From contig JAGTXZ010000020.1 of the NCBI GenBank assembly GCA_018398575.1, forward strand, positions 2,480,001 through 2,544,000: a stretch of 64,000 nucleotides of DNA. Reading direction: 5' to 3'. This DNA comes from Ampelomyces quisqualis (lineage: Eukaryota > Ascomycota > Dothideomycetes > Pleosporales > Phaeosphaeriaceae). Position 1 is the stretch's first letter; every line of letters starts with the position of its first letter. This document shows positions 30,821 to 41,335 of the stretch, piece by piece. The notes under the pieces were generated by a model, which worked only from the letters and a program-made list of their open reading frames with translations, was not told where the DNA came from and made no database searches. The position numbers and the translations under genes were made by a program.

Positions 30821-32743
30821 ATGTCCAACATCGCTGCCAACCGGAACAGCACGCCCGAGGGCTCGAGCACGCTGCGACCCCCCACCACGCGAGCGTCCCT
30901 CGGTGCCAACCACCATCTTCGATCGTCAGCTGATATTAGCGGCTTCCCTTCCCCGCTGGCCAACCGCGGCATCCGGCCAGCCTCTGAGATCTACTTTGGC
31001 CGCAGCGCCACTCAGTCGGGCAACCCAGACGAGATGGAGCGCGCCGCCCAGCAGTGGCTCGCCGACATCGACCAATACGAGACGACCCTGGAGGAGATGG
31101 CCACGGCCACGCTCGACCAGGACTTCAAGGACGAGCTGAGTGCCATTGAGCAGTGGTTCCGCGTGCTCAGCGAGGCCGAGAGGACCGCGGCGCTCTATGC
31201 GCTGCTCCAGCAGACCACCCAGGTGCAAATTCGCTTCTTCATCCAGGTGCTGCAGCAAATGTCCAAGAGCCTGCCCATGTCTGGCGTGCTCTCGCCTGCC
31301 AACTTTGGAGAGAAAGGTGGGCCGCTTCCTAGACACGCGCTCGCCGAATGCTGACCCCCCCAGACCCCATGACGCAGAAATTGAGCGACGCCATGAGCAA
31401 GCTCAGCACTGGCGAGAACCGCCACTCCATGGGCCTCGGTCGCCCCCCGCCATCGCCCGGTGCTGCGAAACGCAACTCCGGACTCGACCCCACCACCATC
31501 AACCGCATGTTCCCCGACGCCGCCGCTGCCATCGCCAAGCAGAGAGCCGAATTCACCGACATCACGGGTATTGCACCGGCATCGAACCGCAATAGCACTG
31601 TTGGAGATCGCAATTCCCTGGCTACCCCCACCATCTCCGCGCCTGAAGGGGATAGCAAGAGGGACAACAGCGCCCCGCCAGCCTCTCCATGGAACGAGGG
31701 CGCCAACCGTCCCAAGTCGTCTGGTCAGCAGCAACCGCCCATGGGTCAATTTACCCAGCCGCCGCCATCTGCAGGGCTTCGCTCTCCCCGCATGCCTCTC
31801 CAGAACGAGAACACCAACGTGCAGACTACCACTCTGAACGCTCTCGAAGCCAACTCTGCGAATATGCCCTTGCTCTCTCCCGCCTATGGAGGTGGCAGCT
31901 GGGCATCTCAACTAACTACGCCCATGGTTGGCTCTTTCAACCAGCCTCACAACCAGGCCGACATGGTTGCCAACGCGACCGCAATGAAGCTGGCTGCGCT
32001 TTCGACCGTCAACAATCGCATTCAACTGGACGATGTGCGCAAATACCGCCGAGCTCGGTCGTCAGACGCACACGGAGCTGGAAATGGTCCGCTGTCTCCG
32101 GGCTTATCCCATATGGGCAATGCCAATATACTCATGACCAATGAGCTGGGCCAGGTGTTGACACCTCAGCAGGCAGCGGCGCTCCAGGCACAGCAATTGG
32201 CAGCTATGGGCGGTCGTCGATCTCGCCCCAGCTCGCCTGGCCTTGCGATGCAGGGCATGGGCGCCATGGGTAGCTTCGCCTCGCCCCAGGCCAACGGCTT
32301 CTTGTCTGCAGACTACGGTGGTTCGGGCATGATGAACAACGGCATGGGTACACTCAACCTTAGCCAGTTCGGAATCGGCGTCGGTGGCCACGACTTCATG
32401 GGCGATCACTCCCAGATCGATCGCGGTCGATCTCCCCGTGGTCGCCGTGGCAGCTCAAAGCCTCCGGAAGACCCCACCGACCCCAGCCTTCTGCAGGACA
32501 TTCCTAGCTGGCTTCGCAGTCTTCGTCTGCACAAGTATACCGACAACTTGAAAGACCTGAAATGGCAGGAGCTGGTCGAGCTTGATGATGACGGTCTCGA
32601 GAAGCGCGGAGTCAATGCTCTTGGTGCGCGCAGGAAGATGCTAAAGGTATACAACCCGCATGCGTTCATGTCACACGTTGCTGATTTTTTCTTAGGTCTT
32701 CGAACAAGTCAAGGAAGCGAAAGACGGCGGTAAGCTGCGATAG
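30821..32743 (+). CDS. vts1: VTS1, SAM-domain RNA-binding protein (Smaug homologue)
   Basis: Vts1 binds Smaug-recognition hairpins in mRNAs and triggers deadenylation and decay. Exons 30821-31316, 31364-32646 and 32696-32743 (introns 47 and 49 nt) give 608 aa. The last exon has only 16 codons and completes the SAM domain. A conserved N-terminal helical region (EMERAAQQWLADIDQYETTL, then QIRFFIQVLQQMSKSLPMSG) precedes a long Ser/Pro/Gln/Gly-rich disordered middle. The SAM domain occupies the C-terminal 70 residues: DIPSWLRSLRLHKYTDNLKD, LVELDDDGLEKRGVNALGAR and RKMLKVFEQVKEAK; the GALGAR-like loop is the RNA-contacting part in the yeast protein. Confidence 0.95.
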
Positions 32744-33854
32744 ATTCGCAGTCAGCCGCTCCGTCTTGGAGCTATCGCATATTAGCGACTCTCACCTTAT
32801 AGATTTATGATGGAAGAGCGAAAACCCCAGCTGGCACGGACGCTTCCGCTCCGTCAGGTCTGGATCGCATGATATATTACGGTCCTGTTGCATTACGGCC
32901 ACGATTTGGATGTTGTTTTTACTGGTACGGTAGCTTCTTGTCGTATATCATGGAGTATTCTTGGGTCGACATTGTACTTTCTCTAAAGTACTTGAGGTAA
33001 ATAGACCGCGCGAATTTGCTGAAATAATCATTTTTTGTTGCCTCCCCGTGTGTTTGTTCGTCGTGCTATGTGGGCCTGGCGCTTCTTTATGGATAACAAG
33101 GTACGTTTGTAGAATCCTGGCAATGGCCATATCTTTCACAAGCCCGCCCAAGCGCAAGTGGAGAAAGCTCTCTTCTCCCCTCAACATGACTAAATCTCAT
33201 CGCAGAACCTGCATTCCTCGGTGACAACGTCGCACGACGCTTATTACATATGGCTCAGGATACGACACTGTTACACCAGCCGCCTTCACCTCAAGTGCAC
33301 CACTTCATGGAACACCAGGATCCAGTGTTGCGCAAACCGTGGCCATTGACAAGGCGTTCCACCAAGACCGGCATAGAAACCCATGAAAACATGCGACACG
33401 CGTCCAGCCATCTTATTGATACCTGTCCATTTTGACATTCGAAGCCTGGAATGTGGGCCTCTTCATCTATATCACACTCATAAATCCAAGATGAATCCGT
33501 CCCTTCACTTTCACTTCTAACTACTTCTGCCAAGTCGTGGCGCTCTCGAATACCGCGCCTTGTGCTATTGTTCCCAAAGTCACTGAATAAAGGAAACTTG
33601 GGGTTTGGACGGTGTCGCTGGCATTGTGTACCCGCCACAATAACGGTTTGGTTAGAGCGCTTTGTTTGCGCACAAGGTCGCGGTGCGCTAAAGTATATCT
33701 ATCTTGCCCACCTACCGCTTGTTGGGGTTTTGCCAGCGCAGGATTATTCTTTTGAGATTTCGAGTTTTCTTTCTTCACCTTCGCTCACGACCATTGTGTT
33801 TCGAGATCCTCATCTGCTGGAAAGACTTGGATTGAATCACTTCACATCGCAACC
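32744..33854. other. Intergenic between VTS1 and the GH16 gene
   Basis: No gene is recognised. A TATA-like AAAGTATATCTA near 33689 lies about 165 bp before the GH16 start. Confidence 0.5.
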
Positions 33855-35000
33855 ATGCACGGCTCATATTCTTTCGCCACGATGCTGGTCATTGCTTTTT
33901 CTCTGGTCTCTGTAGCTGCGGCTTCCACTGGCGGCGGGTACACCCTCACAGACGACCTCTCCTACACCAACTTCTTCTCCGCGTTCGAATTCTTCGACGG
34001 CCCTGATCCCACCAAAGGTTTTGTGCAGTACCAAGATGCTCAGTCCGCGGTGGACCAGAAACTCGTTGGGCTGTTACAAGACACCAAGTCTGTGTTCATG
34101 GGGGTGGATTACACGACCAAAGACCCCAAAGGCCGCGCCAGTGTTCGTCTCGAAAGCACAAAGACATGGAACCACGGCGTCTTGATCGCAGATATCGGCC
34201 ACATGCCCGCCTCAACCTGCGGGTCCTGGCCCGCCTTCTGGCTCCTCGGCCAGCAAGCGTGGCCCGCCGGCGGAGAAATCGACATCCTCGAAGGCGTAAA
34301 CGACTACGATTCCAACGCCGTAACACTCCACACTTCTCAAGGCTGCGTCGTCGACAACTCCACCACCCCAGCCCCCAACACAGCCACCATTTCCCGCGCA
34401 TCTACTTCCTTCACAGGCTTTTTACACACAGACAACTGCGACGTCGCAGCCCCCAACCAGCCCAAGAACGTAGGATGCAGCATCCACGCACCCGACTCCC
34501 TGCCCCCCGCATCAGGCTCCTCGTCCTCCTCGTCCTCCACCCTACCCCCAGCATCCTACGGCACACGCTTCAACGCCGCCAAAGGCGGCATCTACGCCCT
34601 CGAATGGTCCGCGCAATCTATATCCGTCTTCTTCTTCCCCCACGGCTCCCCGCTCTACCTCGTCGCGGCCAATACCTCCTCGCCCCAGCCCGCTGCCTGG
34701 GGCGCCCCGCTGGCGCATTTCTCCGGTGCCGCGTGCGACTTTGACCAGCGGTTCGCTGACATGCGGATTATTTTCGACACGACGTTTTGCGGGGAGTGGG
34801 CGGGGAAAGAGTGGGAGGAGGGCGGGTGTATGGCCAAGACGGGCGCGAGTACGTGTGAGGCGTATGTGCGGCTGAATCCGGGTGTGTTTCGGGAGAGCTG
34901 GTGGGAGGTGAGGGGGTTGAAGTGGTTTCAGAAGCAAGGGGTGGATGAGAGTGTGGGTGTTGCGGCGGGGAAGCCCAAGGGACGGTGGGATAGGCGGTAG
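33855..35000 (+). CDS. Secreted GH16 beta-glucanase (laminarinase-like)
   Basis: A single exon encodes 381 aa with an N-terminal signal peptide (residues 1 to about 23, ending VSVAAA). The GH16 fold is shown by GVDYTTKDPKGRASVRLEST, WNHGVLIADIGHMPASTCGS, WPAFWLLGQQAWPAGGEIDI and the catalytic E-x-D-x-x-E motif with Glu141, Asp143 and Glu146. Later marks are VTLHTSQGC, a Ser-rich insertion (SGSSSSSSST), GGIYALEWSAQSISVFFFPH and FADMRIIFDTTFCGEWAG. The family hydrolyses beta-1,3 or mixed beta-1,3/1,4-glucans. Action on plant wall, fungal wall or storage glucan is not decided by sequence. No GPI tail is seen, so it is probably released. Confidence 0.94.
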   Translation: MHGSYSFATMLVIAFSLVSVAAASTGGGYTLTDDLSYTNFFSAFEFFDGPDPTKGFVQYQDAQSAVDQKLVGLLQDTKSVFMGVDYTTKDPKGRASVRLESTKTWNHGVLIADIGHMPASTCGSWPAFWLLGQQAWPAGGEIDILEGVNDYDSNAVTLHTSQGCVVDNSTTPAPNTATISRASTSFTGFLHTDNCDVAAPNQPKNVGCSIHAPDSLPPASGSSSSSSSTLPPASYGTRFNAAKGGIYALEWSAQSISVFFFPHGSPLYLVAANTSSPQPAAWGAPLAHFSGAACDFDQRFADMRIIFDTTFCGEWAGKEWEEGGCMAKTGASTCEAYVRLNPGVFRESWWEVRGLKWFQKQGVDESVGVAAGKPKGRWDRR

Positions 35001-37508
35001 AGTCTGGTATTTTGGATGCAACTCTTCGTTTGTTTGTGGTGTAGATTGGTTCTTTTGTCGCTGGCATGTTGAATAGCTTTGTCTCGGCAGCGTATGCATG
35101 TGTTACTTTTTTACATGGCATTTTCATAGTTATATCCAACTATCTTCATGTGTATCTCCTCCAACATCTAACCCGTCCAAGCAATAATCTTCATAAACCC
35201 AGCGTTGCATTTCGCTGCCAACATCTCTGTGTACAGTCAAGAATATAAACGCACAACTAGTACACTCCGCCTTGTGCACACCAGCTCGCAACATCCTTGA
35301 AACCCCATAGCAATACACCCAACGGCTCCATGTACCGTTTCAAGACAAGTCTGAAGAGCTCGAAGCGTCGACATGCGTGATCTCAAGAGATTCAGTCGAC
35401 GCGAGCAACACAGACACAGAAAGCTCGACGACACTAGTGTGGCGCCGTAGATGCGAATAGTTGCGCTGCTAAAAACGTGCAAAGCGCTGCTCCAACCCAG
35501 TATATGGACGCAGTTGCTCGCTCGTGAATAACATTCTGGCACTTCTCGCGGACAAAGCGTCTTGTTCACCCTGCAGAGATGATTGACGAATGGATAGAAG
35601 ATATCAGACCATCTCACATCGATTAGTATCTGTATCTGCGACAGATAGCGCACCGTTCCTGCAGCGCCGAGAAATTCCATCTCTTGCTTCGCGCACAGCT
35701 TTGTTCAGTGCTTTTACACGGCACGGCGCCCACGCCACGTTTCCCACTCCCGACCTCGTCAACACATCTTCCCACCCTCTTATCGTGTTTGACGTGAAGC
35801 ATGCCCTGAGCTTTGGCTTTGCATGCACCAGAATAAAATTTTCGCAGTCAAGGCCTGCCATTGCGTAAAGACAAATAAAACATCTTCGACACATCACTTT
35901 CCCCCCACAGCACCACCATCATTCTGTTCCTTTATTGCCGTCCCGCCCCCCGGCCCTTGCTGGAATTCATACCTCACTCCCAAACCCTTTTGGGAAAAAA
36001 CTCCCAACTAGCGGATCATCTCAAGTCAAGTACAGCAGCATACGATTACAAACAGTAGGTTGACGAACTGAACCATGGAAGACAATACAATGTACGTAGA
36101 CGACGTTCAAAAGACGGCGTAGTGGGGCTGCCATCGTGAGAAGAAGAGATTCAAGACTGCCTATCTTTCTTAGACTCTTGTGCCTGGCTGGTCTCAGGTC
36201 TGGCGCCGTGCATCTTCATCAGAAATAGACTACTGTTGCTGTCTCACGAGCTATCTCACCAGGCGCAGATGTCACATATTTCGCTGATTTGCAAAGTCAG
36301 CACGAAAATCGAGCTGTAGGTTGGTGATTACGATCTCGTATGCATGTTGCATTCACGAGAGGACCGAGAGGTCTACATGTTTCAAGGATAAGTTGTTTGC
36401 ATTGAAGAGTGTATGGACAGACATATGCTGACGATGTACCGTCATAAAATACGGACAATGTCTTCCGCTTACGACTCTCCAACCACGCCTTGAAGTATTT
36501 TTTGATATTTTCTGTTGTGTTCTGATAAGGTTTCGTTGAGTGTCTACTACTGTGGCGGGATTGCCGAATTTGTGCCATGGTCACAAGAGCGCTGTAAAAA
36601 CTAGTCAAGTTGCTGCAAGGCTCCTGCGTGACCGTGGTCAGCAGACGTCCACCCACAATGCCGTGGCCCTCCTGACCCACGAATGGGACAAGGTGTTGAT
36701 CAACATGACGACGAGCCGACAAGTAGCGCTCATATAGGTGCGGTGAACCGGATGAGGGAGAGGTGCCGCAAGAAATCGGTGTAGGCGGTGCGCAAGAATA
36801 GCGCAATGTCCAACGGGCGTTGAGAGTTGATGTTGGGTTCTCCAGTTCCAATCTCAAACTGAAGATGATGAGAGAGATGAGATGTTCGTGTCGCGAGTGG
36901 TCGTGAAGTAGAGCTCAAGAGGAGCTGCGTTATCCAGGATCTTGAGGGAGCCATTATGACGTACATGAAATGTCGGCTCATGGCTGAGTGGCCTCCTTGC
37001 AGGGAAGCCAGACTTTTGAGAAGCAGTCGACCGGCCACATTGACTGAGTATTGAAAGAAAGAAGAAGAAGAAGAGAAAACAAATAAGAAAGAGCAGTTCA
37101 CAAAATGCGTTCCGCAGATGTGATGGACCACTGCCATCGTGAAAGAAAGTCGGCAAGACCAGCCAACCGATAAGGGAGCAAATTCGATCCCAGCCCGACC
37201 GTGGTATAATACAGTAGCAATAGGATAGTCCGAGAGAGTCCCCAAATACGCCGGTATCCCAATTTGTGAGGCCTGATGGGGTAATATCAGATCTCTCGTA
37301 CCAGATAACCGATGAGTGATTGCGAAGTAGTCGTAGTCGTAAATGAAACAAGCTCTAATATGCACGAATAGAGCAAAACCAGATGCAAATGCCAGGTGCC
37401 TGGGAAAGACAATCATGATAAGAAGTCTGGATGATATCCACCAGCGTTTGCTAGACAACTGGTCAACACATCCTCCATCTCTCGATGCTCCCACCAGGAT
37501 TTCTCCCA
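35001..37508. other. Long intergenic region between the GH16 and DHH1 genes (convergent)
   Basis: About 2.5 kb with no supportable gene. Open frames at 36297-36857 and 36730-37509 on the minus strand show no domain; the second runs straight out of the DHH1 stop region and is probably its 3' untranslated sequence. Confidence 0.5.
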
Positions 37509-39220
37509 CTAGGTGGCTGGAGGAGGGCCTGTAGGCTGCCGCCTAGGTTGGCTTTGAGGTTGTTGACCATTGGGACGTAGTTGTTGACCTTGGCCTTGAG
37601 CCGGCTGGATCTGACCTTGACCTTGTGGGGGCCCACGGCGTTGGCCCTGGAATTGGCCGCCGCCGCCACCTCGTCCGCCACGGTAGCTACCTCGAGAGTT
37701 TTGACCCTGGCTGCCACGCGCCACAGTGCCATCCTGATCCTGCGGCTGACCCGGTTGGCGCTGCGAGCTTGAGATGGGACGAGGAATACTCTCAGGCGAG
37801 TCGTAGACGTAGAGGTTCTTTTCGATGATTGGAGGGATGGGCTGGATTTCAGTGCCAAGCTCTTGTTCGATCCTGTACAAATTGAACCTGTCTTCCCAGT
37901 TGATCAAGTTAATGGCCAAACCAAGATGTCCAAAACGACCGGAGCGACCAATACGATGCAGGTAAGTCTCGGCATTCTTGGGGAAATCAAAGTTGATGAC
38001 GACGTTGACAGCCTGGATATCTATACCACGGGTCAGGAGGTCAGAGCAGACAAGATTACGGCAGACGCCGTTTCGGAAGTCATGGAAAACGCGGTTGCGG
38101 TTGTGCTGCAGCATGCGTGCATGCGAGTAGAAGCAAGAATATCCAAGTTCGGTAATCTTCTTGGCGAGAAGCTCTACGCGGTTTGTGGAATTGCAGAAGA
38201 TGATGGACTGGTTGATCTGTAGCTTGTTGAAGAGGGTGTTCAGACAGTGTACCTTTTGCTTCTCTTCGACGAAGGCATAGTACTGTGTAATACCGCGCAG
38301 TGTTAGTTCGTCCATAAGGTTGATCTCGTACGGGGAGTTCATGTGCTTGTCCTGCATAGGGTTAGTGGATACCTTGTCGTGATTCTGGGGCTATATTACC
38401 TTGAAGCTCTTGACGACTATGGGAAACGTGGCACTGAACAGCATGACCTGGCGGTCCTTTGGATGGAAACCGAGCAGCTGTTCTATAACTGGGGTGAACT
38501 CCGGAGACAACAACTTGTCGGCCTCGTCCATGACAAACGTCTGGCAAGTAGAGAGGTCAGCAACTCCCTTGCCAGCCAAGTCGAGAATTCTGCCTGGTGT
38601 TCCGACAATGATGTGGACGGGCTCGCTCAGCCGAATAATGTCATCCTTCAGCCCAGTGCCGCCGGTGGACACCATGACGTTGATGCCGAGATACTTTCCG
38701 AGCGTCTTGCATACTTGCGATGTTTGCAGAGCAAGCTCTCTGGTCGGTACGAGTATGAGGGCCTGCGTCTTGGGGAGCTTTGGATTTACGCGCTCGAGTG
38801 TGGGGATTACAAAGGCGGCCGTTTTCCCGGTGCCGTTCTTGGCTCGCGCAAGAATGTCGCGGCCGGTAAGCGCTACTGGAATCGTCTCTTCTTGGATGGG
38901 CGACGGCTTCTCGAAGCCGGCCTCGAAGATGCCCATCATGAGTTCGCGCCGAATGAAGAAGTCTTCGAATTCGAGGCCTTTGGTCGCCGTGACATCCTGC
39001 AGCAAGTGGTCAGCGACAGCACACGCGCCCGTTGGCACGCCCAGCCTCACCTCTGTTTGTGGCCGCGCATCCTTTGCGGGTGCCTTGAGGCCATCTTTCC
39101 AGTCTCCACCCGTCGCAGGTGTTGCGTCACTGTCGCCTCATTAGTGCACGTTGGTCAACAGCCAGCAGCCACGCACCTCAGCTTTGTCGCTGCTAGTTGG
39201 TTGGTGATTTGCGAGGCCAT
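37509..39220 (-). CDS. dhh1: DHH1, DEAD-box RNA helicase (DDX6 family)
   Basis: Dhh1 is a P-body helicase that represses translation and promotes decapping. Exons (right to left) are 39177-39220, 39051-39129, 38400-38996 and 37509-38351; introns are 47, 54 and 48 nt; the product is 520 aa. Helicase motifs are in order: Q-motif region FEKPSPIQEETIPVAL, motif I AKNGTGKT, PTRELALQ, TPGR, DEAD (MDEADKLLS), SAT, then in RecA domain 2 IIFCNSTNRVELLA, SDLLTRGIDIQAVNVVINFD and HRIGRSGRFG. The C-terminal 100 residues are Gln/Gly/Pro/Arg-rich, typical of filamentous-fungal Dhh1 and suited to condensate formation. Confidence 0.97.
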
Positions 39221-39371
39221 TGTGATAGTCCACCGAAGGCGGGAAGGGGAGGGTGTCCAGGGGGTCAGGGCCTGAGAAGAGTGAATGCTAAGAATTGGGC
39301 TCAGCGATGGCGACAACGCAGGCGGCAGTGCGGGGCGTGTGGTGGAAGTGTGGGCGGTGGCCGGGCCGAGA

Positions 39372-39395
39372 GGTGGAGGTGGAGGTGGAGGTGGG
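39372..39395. repeat. GGTGGA microsatellite
   Basis: Four consecutive near-perfect GGTGGA units lie in the DHH1 upstream region, a G-rich strand able to form unusual structure. Confidence 0.7.
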
Positions 39396-39560
39396 TGTGG
39401 GATGGCTCGAGGAAGCAGGTGCGATCAAGTAGGATTGGGCAGGTGCGATCAAGTGGAAGTGGGCAGGTGCAGTGTTTTGCCTCGGAAGCGTTGTGCGATG
39501 CGGGCTGGGCGCAGACTCGGGTGCGCGCAGGAGGGTTTACTGGGGGCCTAGTGGGGTCGA

Positions 39561-39582
39561 GTGTGCGTGTGCGTGTGCGTGC
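39561..39582. repeat. GTGTGC microsatellite
   Basis: About 3.7 units of GTGTGC occur in the non-coding region between DHH1 and the rhomboid gene. Confidence 0.7.
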
Positions 39583-40136
39583 TCAATTTTGTGCAGACAG
39601 AGCGCGGTGGTGTGGTGGTGTCGAGATCAAGCAGGCTTTCTTTATGCCGAAAGCAGCTTGAGGCTGGTGAGGGCAGGCCCGTGCAGCTTCTCGGTTGGCC
39701 ACGAACACTACACACCTCCCCTTCTCCAAGTACAGATAGGTACAGCTGCAGCGTTCTTCCTTCACTCACTCACGTGCTTGTGCCTTCACTCGCACTTTGC
39801 CTTTCTCCCCCTCGGTTGGGAAACCAGGCCTATGAGCAGTGTCGCCTGAATATTCACCCCTGTCCTCGGCTACGTCAAGGACCATATGAACATCATCAGA
39901 CCTGCAGTAAGGACCACAATATCCCTATCCCCAGCAAACCAGTCTCGAAGCTGATACAATACAGTCCTCAGATTCACAATCTCATATTTCCACAATCTTG
40001 CTCCGCTGAAGCTGCTTGATCCAGTATCGAGTCTCAAACCATTGCATCTCGCCCCCAGGACTGCCCCCATCCACCTCTTCCACTTAAACTCGACATCTCG
40101 CCTGAAGGCTTCTTCCTCTTCTTCCTCAACAGCACC

Positions 40137-40967
40137 ATGTCCCACCTCCTCCGCCTGCTAAGGACCTCCCGCCCATCCAACCCCCTCCATACCCTCCGCT
40201 CATCCCGCCCCATCCACTCCAAAACGACAAACTACTTCTCCCCCTCCCACGCCCCCTTCCCGCGCCCAAACCCCACCAGACTGTCCCGGCGCTTCCACAC
40301 CTCCTTCGACGCCTTGGCCGCCAACCAAAAGGCCAACTTTAACGTCCTGTACTCGCTCATGGGCGTCAACATCGCCGTCTTCGGCTACGCCATGTACGCC
40401 AAAGCGCAGTCGCAATCCGGTTTCCCCCAACCCTGGCTCAAGCACATGCGCAACTGGACATGCAACTACACCGACGTGCTTCACAACGGCATGTACTGGA
40501 CCCTGCTCACGAGCGCATTTTCCCACATCCAGATTTGGCACTTGGGCGCCAACATGCTCACGACGTATTACCTCGGCCAATTCCTTTGCTCTGCGCCCAT
40601 CATCACCCCCGCGCGCTTACTGACTCTTGCCCTTGGCTCCGGCGTCACGGGCTCGCTTGGCTACTTGTATCAGCGGTATCTGGTGACTGGTGGCAAGGGC
40701 GTGGATTACGGGCGTGGCTTGGGCTTCTCGGGTGTCGTCATGGGCATCACGAGTGCGGCGGCTTGTTTGACGCCGACGGCAACAGTCGCCATCTACGGCA
40801 TCATACCTGTGCCGTTGTGGGGTCTGGTCTTGGGCTATGCCGTCTACGATGGATATTATTTGAACAACGCAAACGATCGCATCGGGCATGCAGGGCATCT
40901 GGGCGGTCTGGCGTTCGGAATCGCGTATTACCTGCTGAAGTTGAGGGGGTTGCAAGTCATGAGGTGA
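40137..40967 (+). CDS. Rhomboid intramembrane serine protease, mitochondrial type
   Basis: A single exon encodes 276 aa. The first 60 residues are Arg/Ser/Pro-rich and acid-poor, a likely mitochondrial presequence. The rhomboid core then shows the helix-2 pattern SHIQIWHLGANM (His130, His135, Asn139), the nucleophile motif GLGFSGVVMG with Ser198, and the catalytic His in GHAGHLGG (His254). Six membrane segments are expected. The context resembles Pcp1/PARL, which process dynamin-like Mgm1 and other inner-membrane substrates, but the protein is shorter than many Pcp1 orthologues, so another mitochondrial rhomboid is possible. Confidence 0.9.
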   Translation: MSHLLRLLRTSRPSNPLHTLRSSRPIHSKTTNYFSPSHAPFPRPNPTRLSRRFHTSFDALAANQKANFNVLYSLMGVNIAVFGYAMYAKAQSQSGFPQPWLKHMRNWTCNYTDVLHNGMYWTLLTSAFSHIQIWHLGANMLTTYYLGQFLCSAPIITPARLLTLALGSGVTGSLGYLYQRYLVTGGKGVDYGRGLGFSGVVMGITSAAACLTPTATVAIYGIIPVPLWGLVLGYAVYDGYYLNNANDRIGHAGHLGGLAFGIAYYLLKLRGLQVMR

Positions 40968-41335
40968 GCGATGAAAAAGCTGGGCGCCATCTGTGGGTAG
41001 CCACATGTGCTTGTCAGAACCAACATGTACGAACACAAGCATGTTTATGCAACGCAACACATGATCCCGAACGAACAAGGATGGATTCCCGAGTTTTGCA
41101 CAAGCAACCCGAGGGCCCAACACAATAAACCAGAGAGATATATATATACATGTGTGTACATGAAACAAAGGAAAAGAATCTATTACTCGCCATCGAAACA
41201 TAATCCTCGTCCTCGAAAGCCCCCATGATCCCGCAAACTCCAACATCCCGCATAAAGCCTCGTGGAATATCCTCCACCAACACGATTGATTGTCCCCACA
41301 CCTTCCATCACAGCGCCGATGCAAACGCCACCCAA
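40968..41335. other. Convergent 3' region between the rhomboid and AT-hook genes
   Basis: 368 bp with no gene. A short TATATATA run occurs near 41139. Confidence 0.5.

Larger units (their letters stand above)
39221..40136. other. Divergent upstream region, DHH1 / rhomboid
   Basis: 916 bp without a gene. It holds two short simple repeats on the plus strand: GGTGGA units at 39372-39395 and GTGTGC units at 39561-39582. A pyrimidine-rich leader precedes the rhomboid ATG. Confidence 0.5.

Noticed and set aside
15453..35000. Idea of a carbohydrate-active enzyme cluster (AA9 and GH16)
   Set aside because: The two genes are about 17 kb apart with ten housekeeping or unrelated genes between them.
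36297..37509. Minus-strand frames of 186 and 259 codons downstream of DHH1
   Set aside because: No domains; the second continues from the DHH1 stop region and is probably 3' untranslated sequence.
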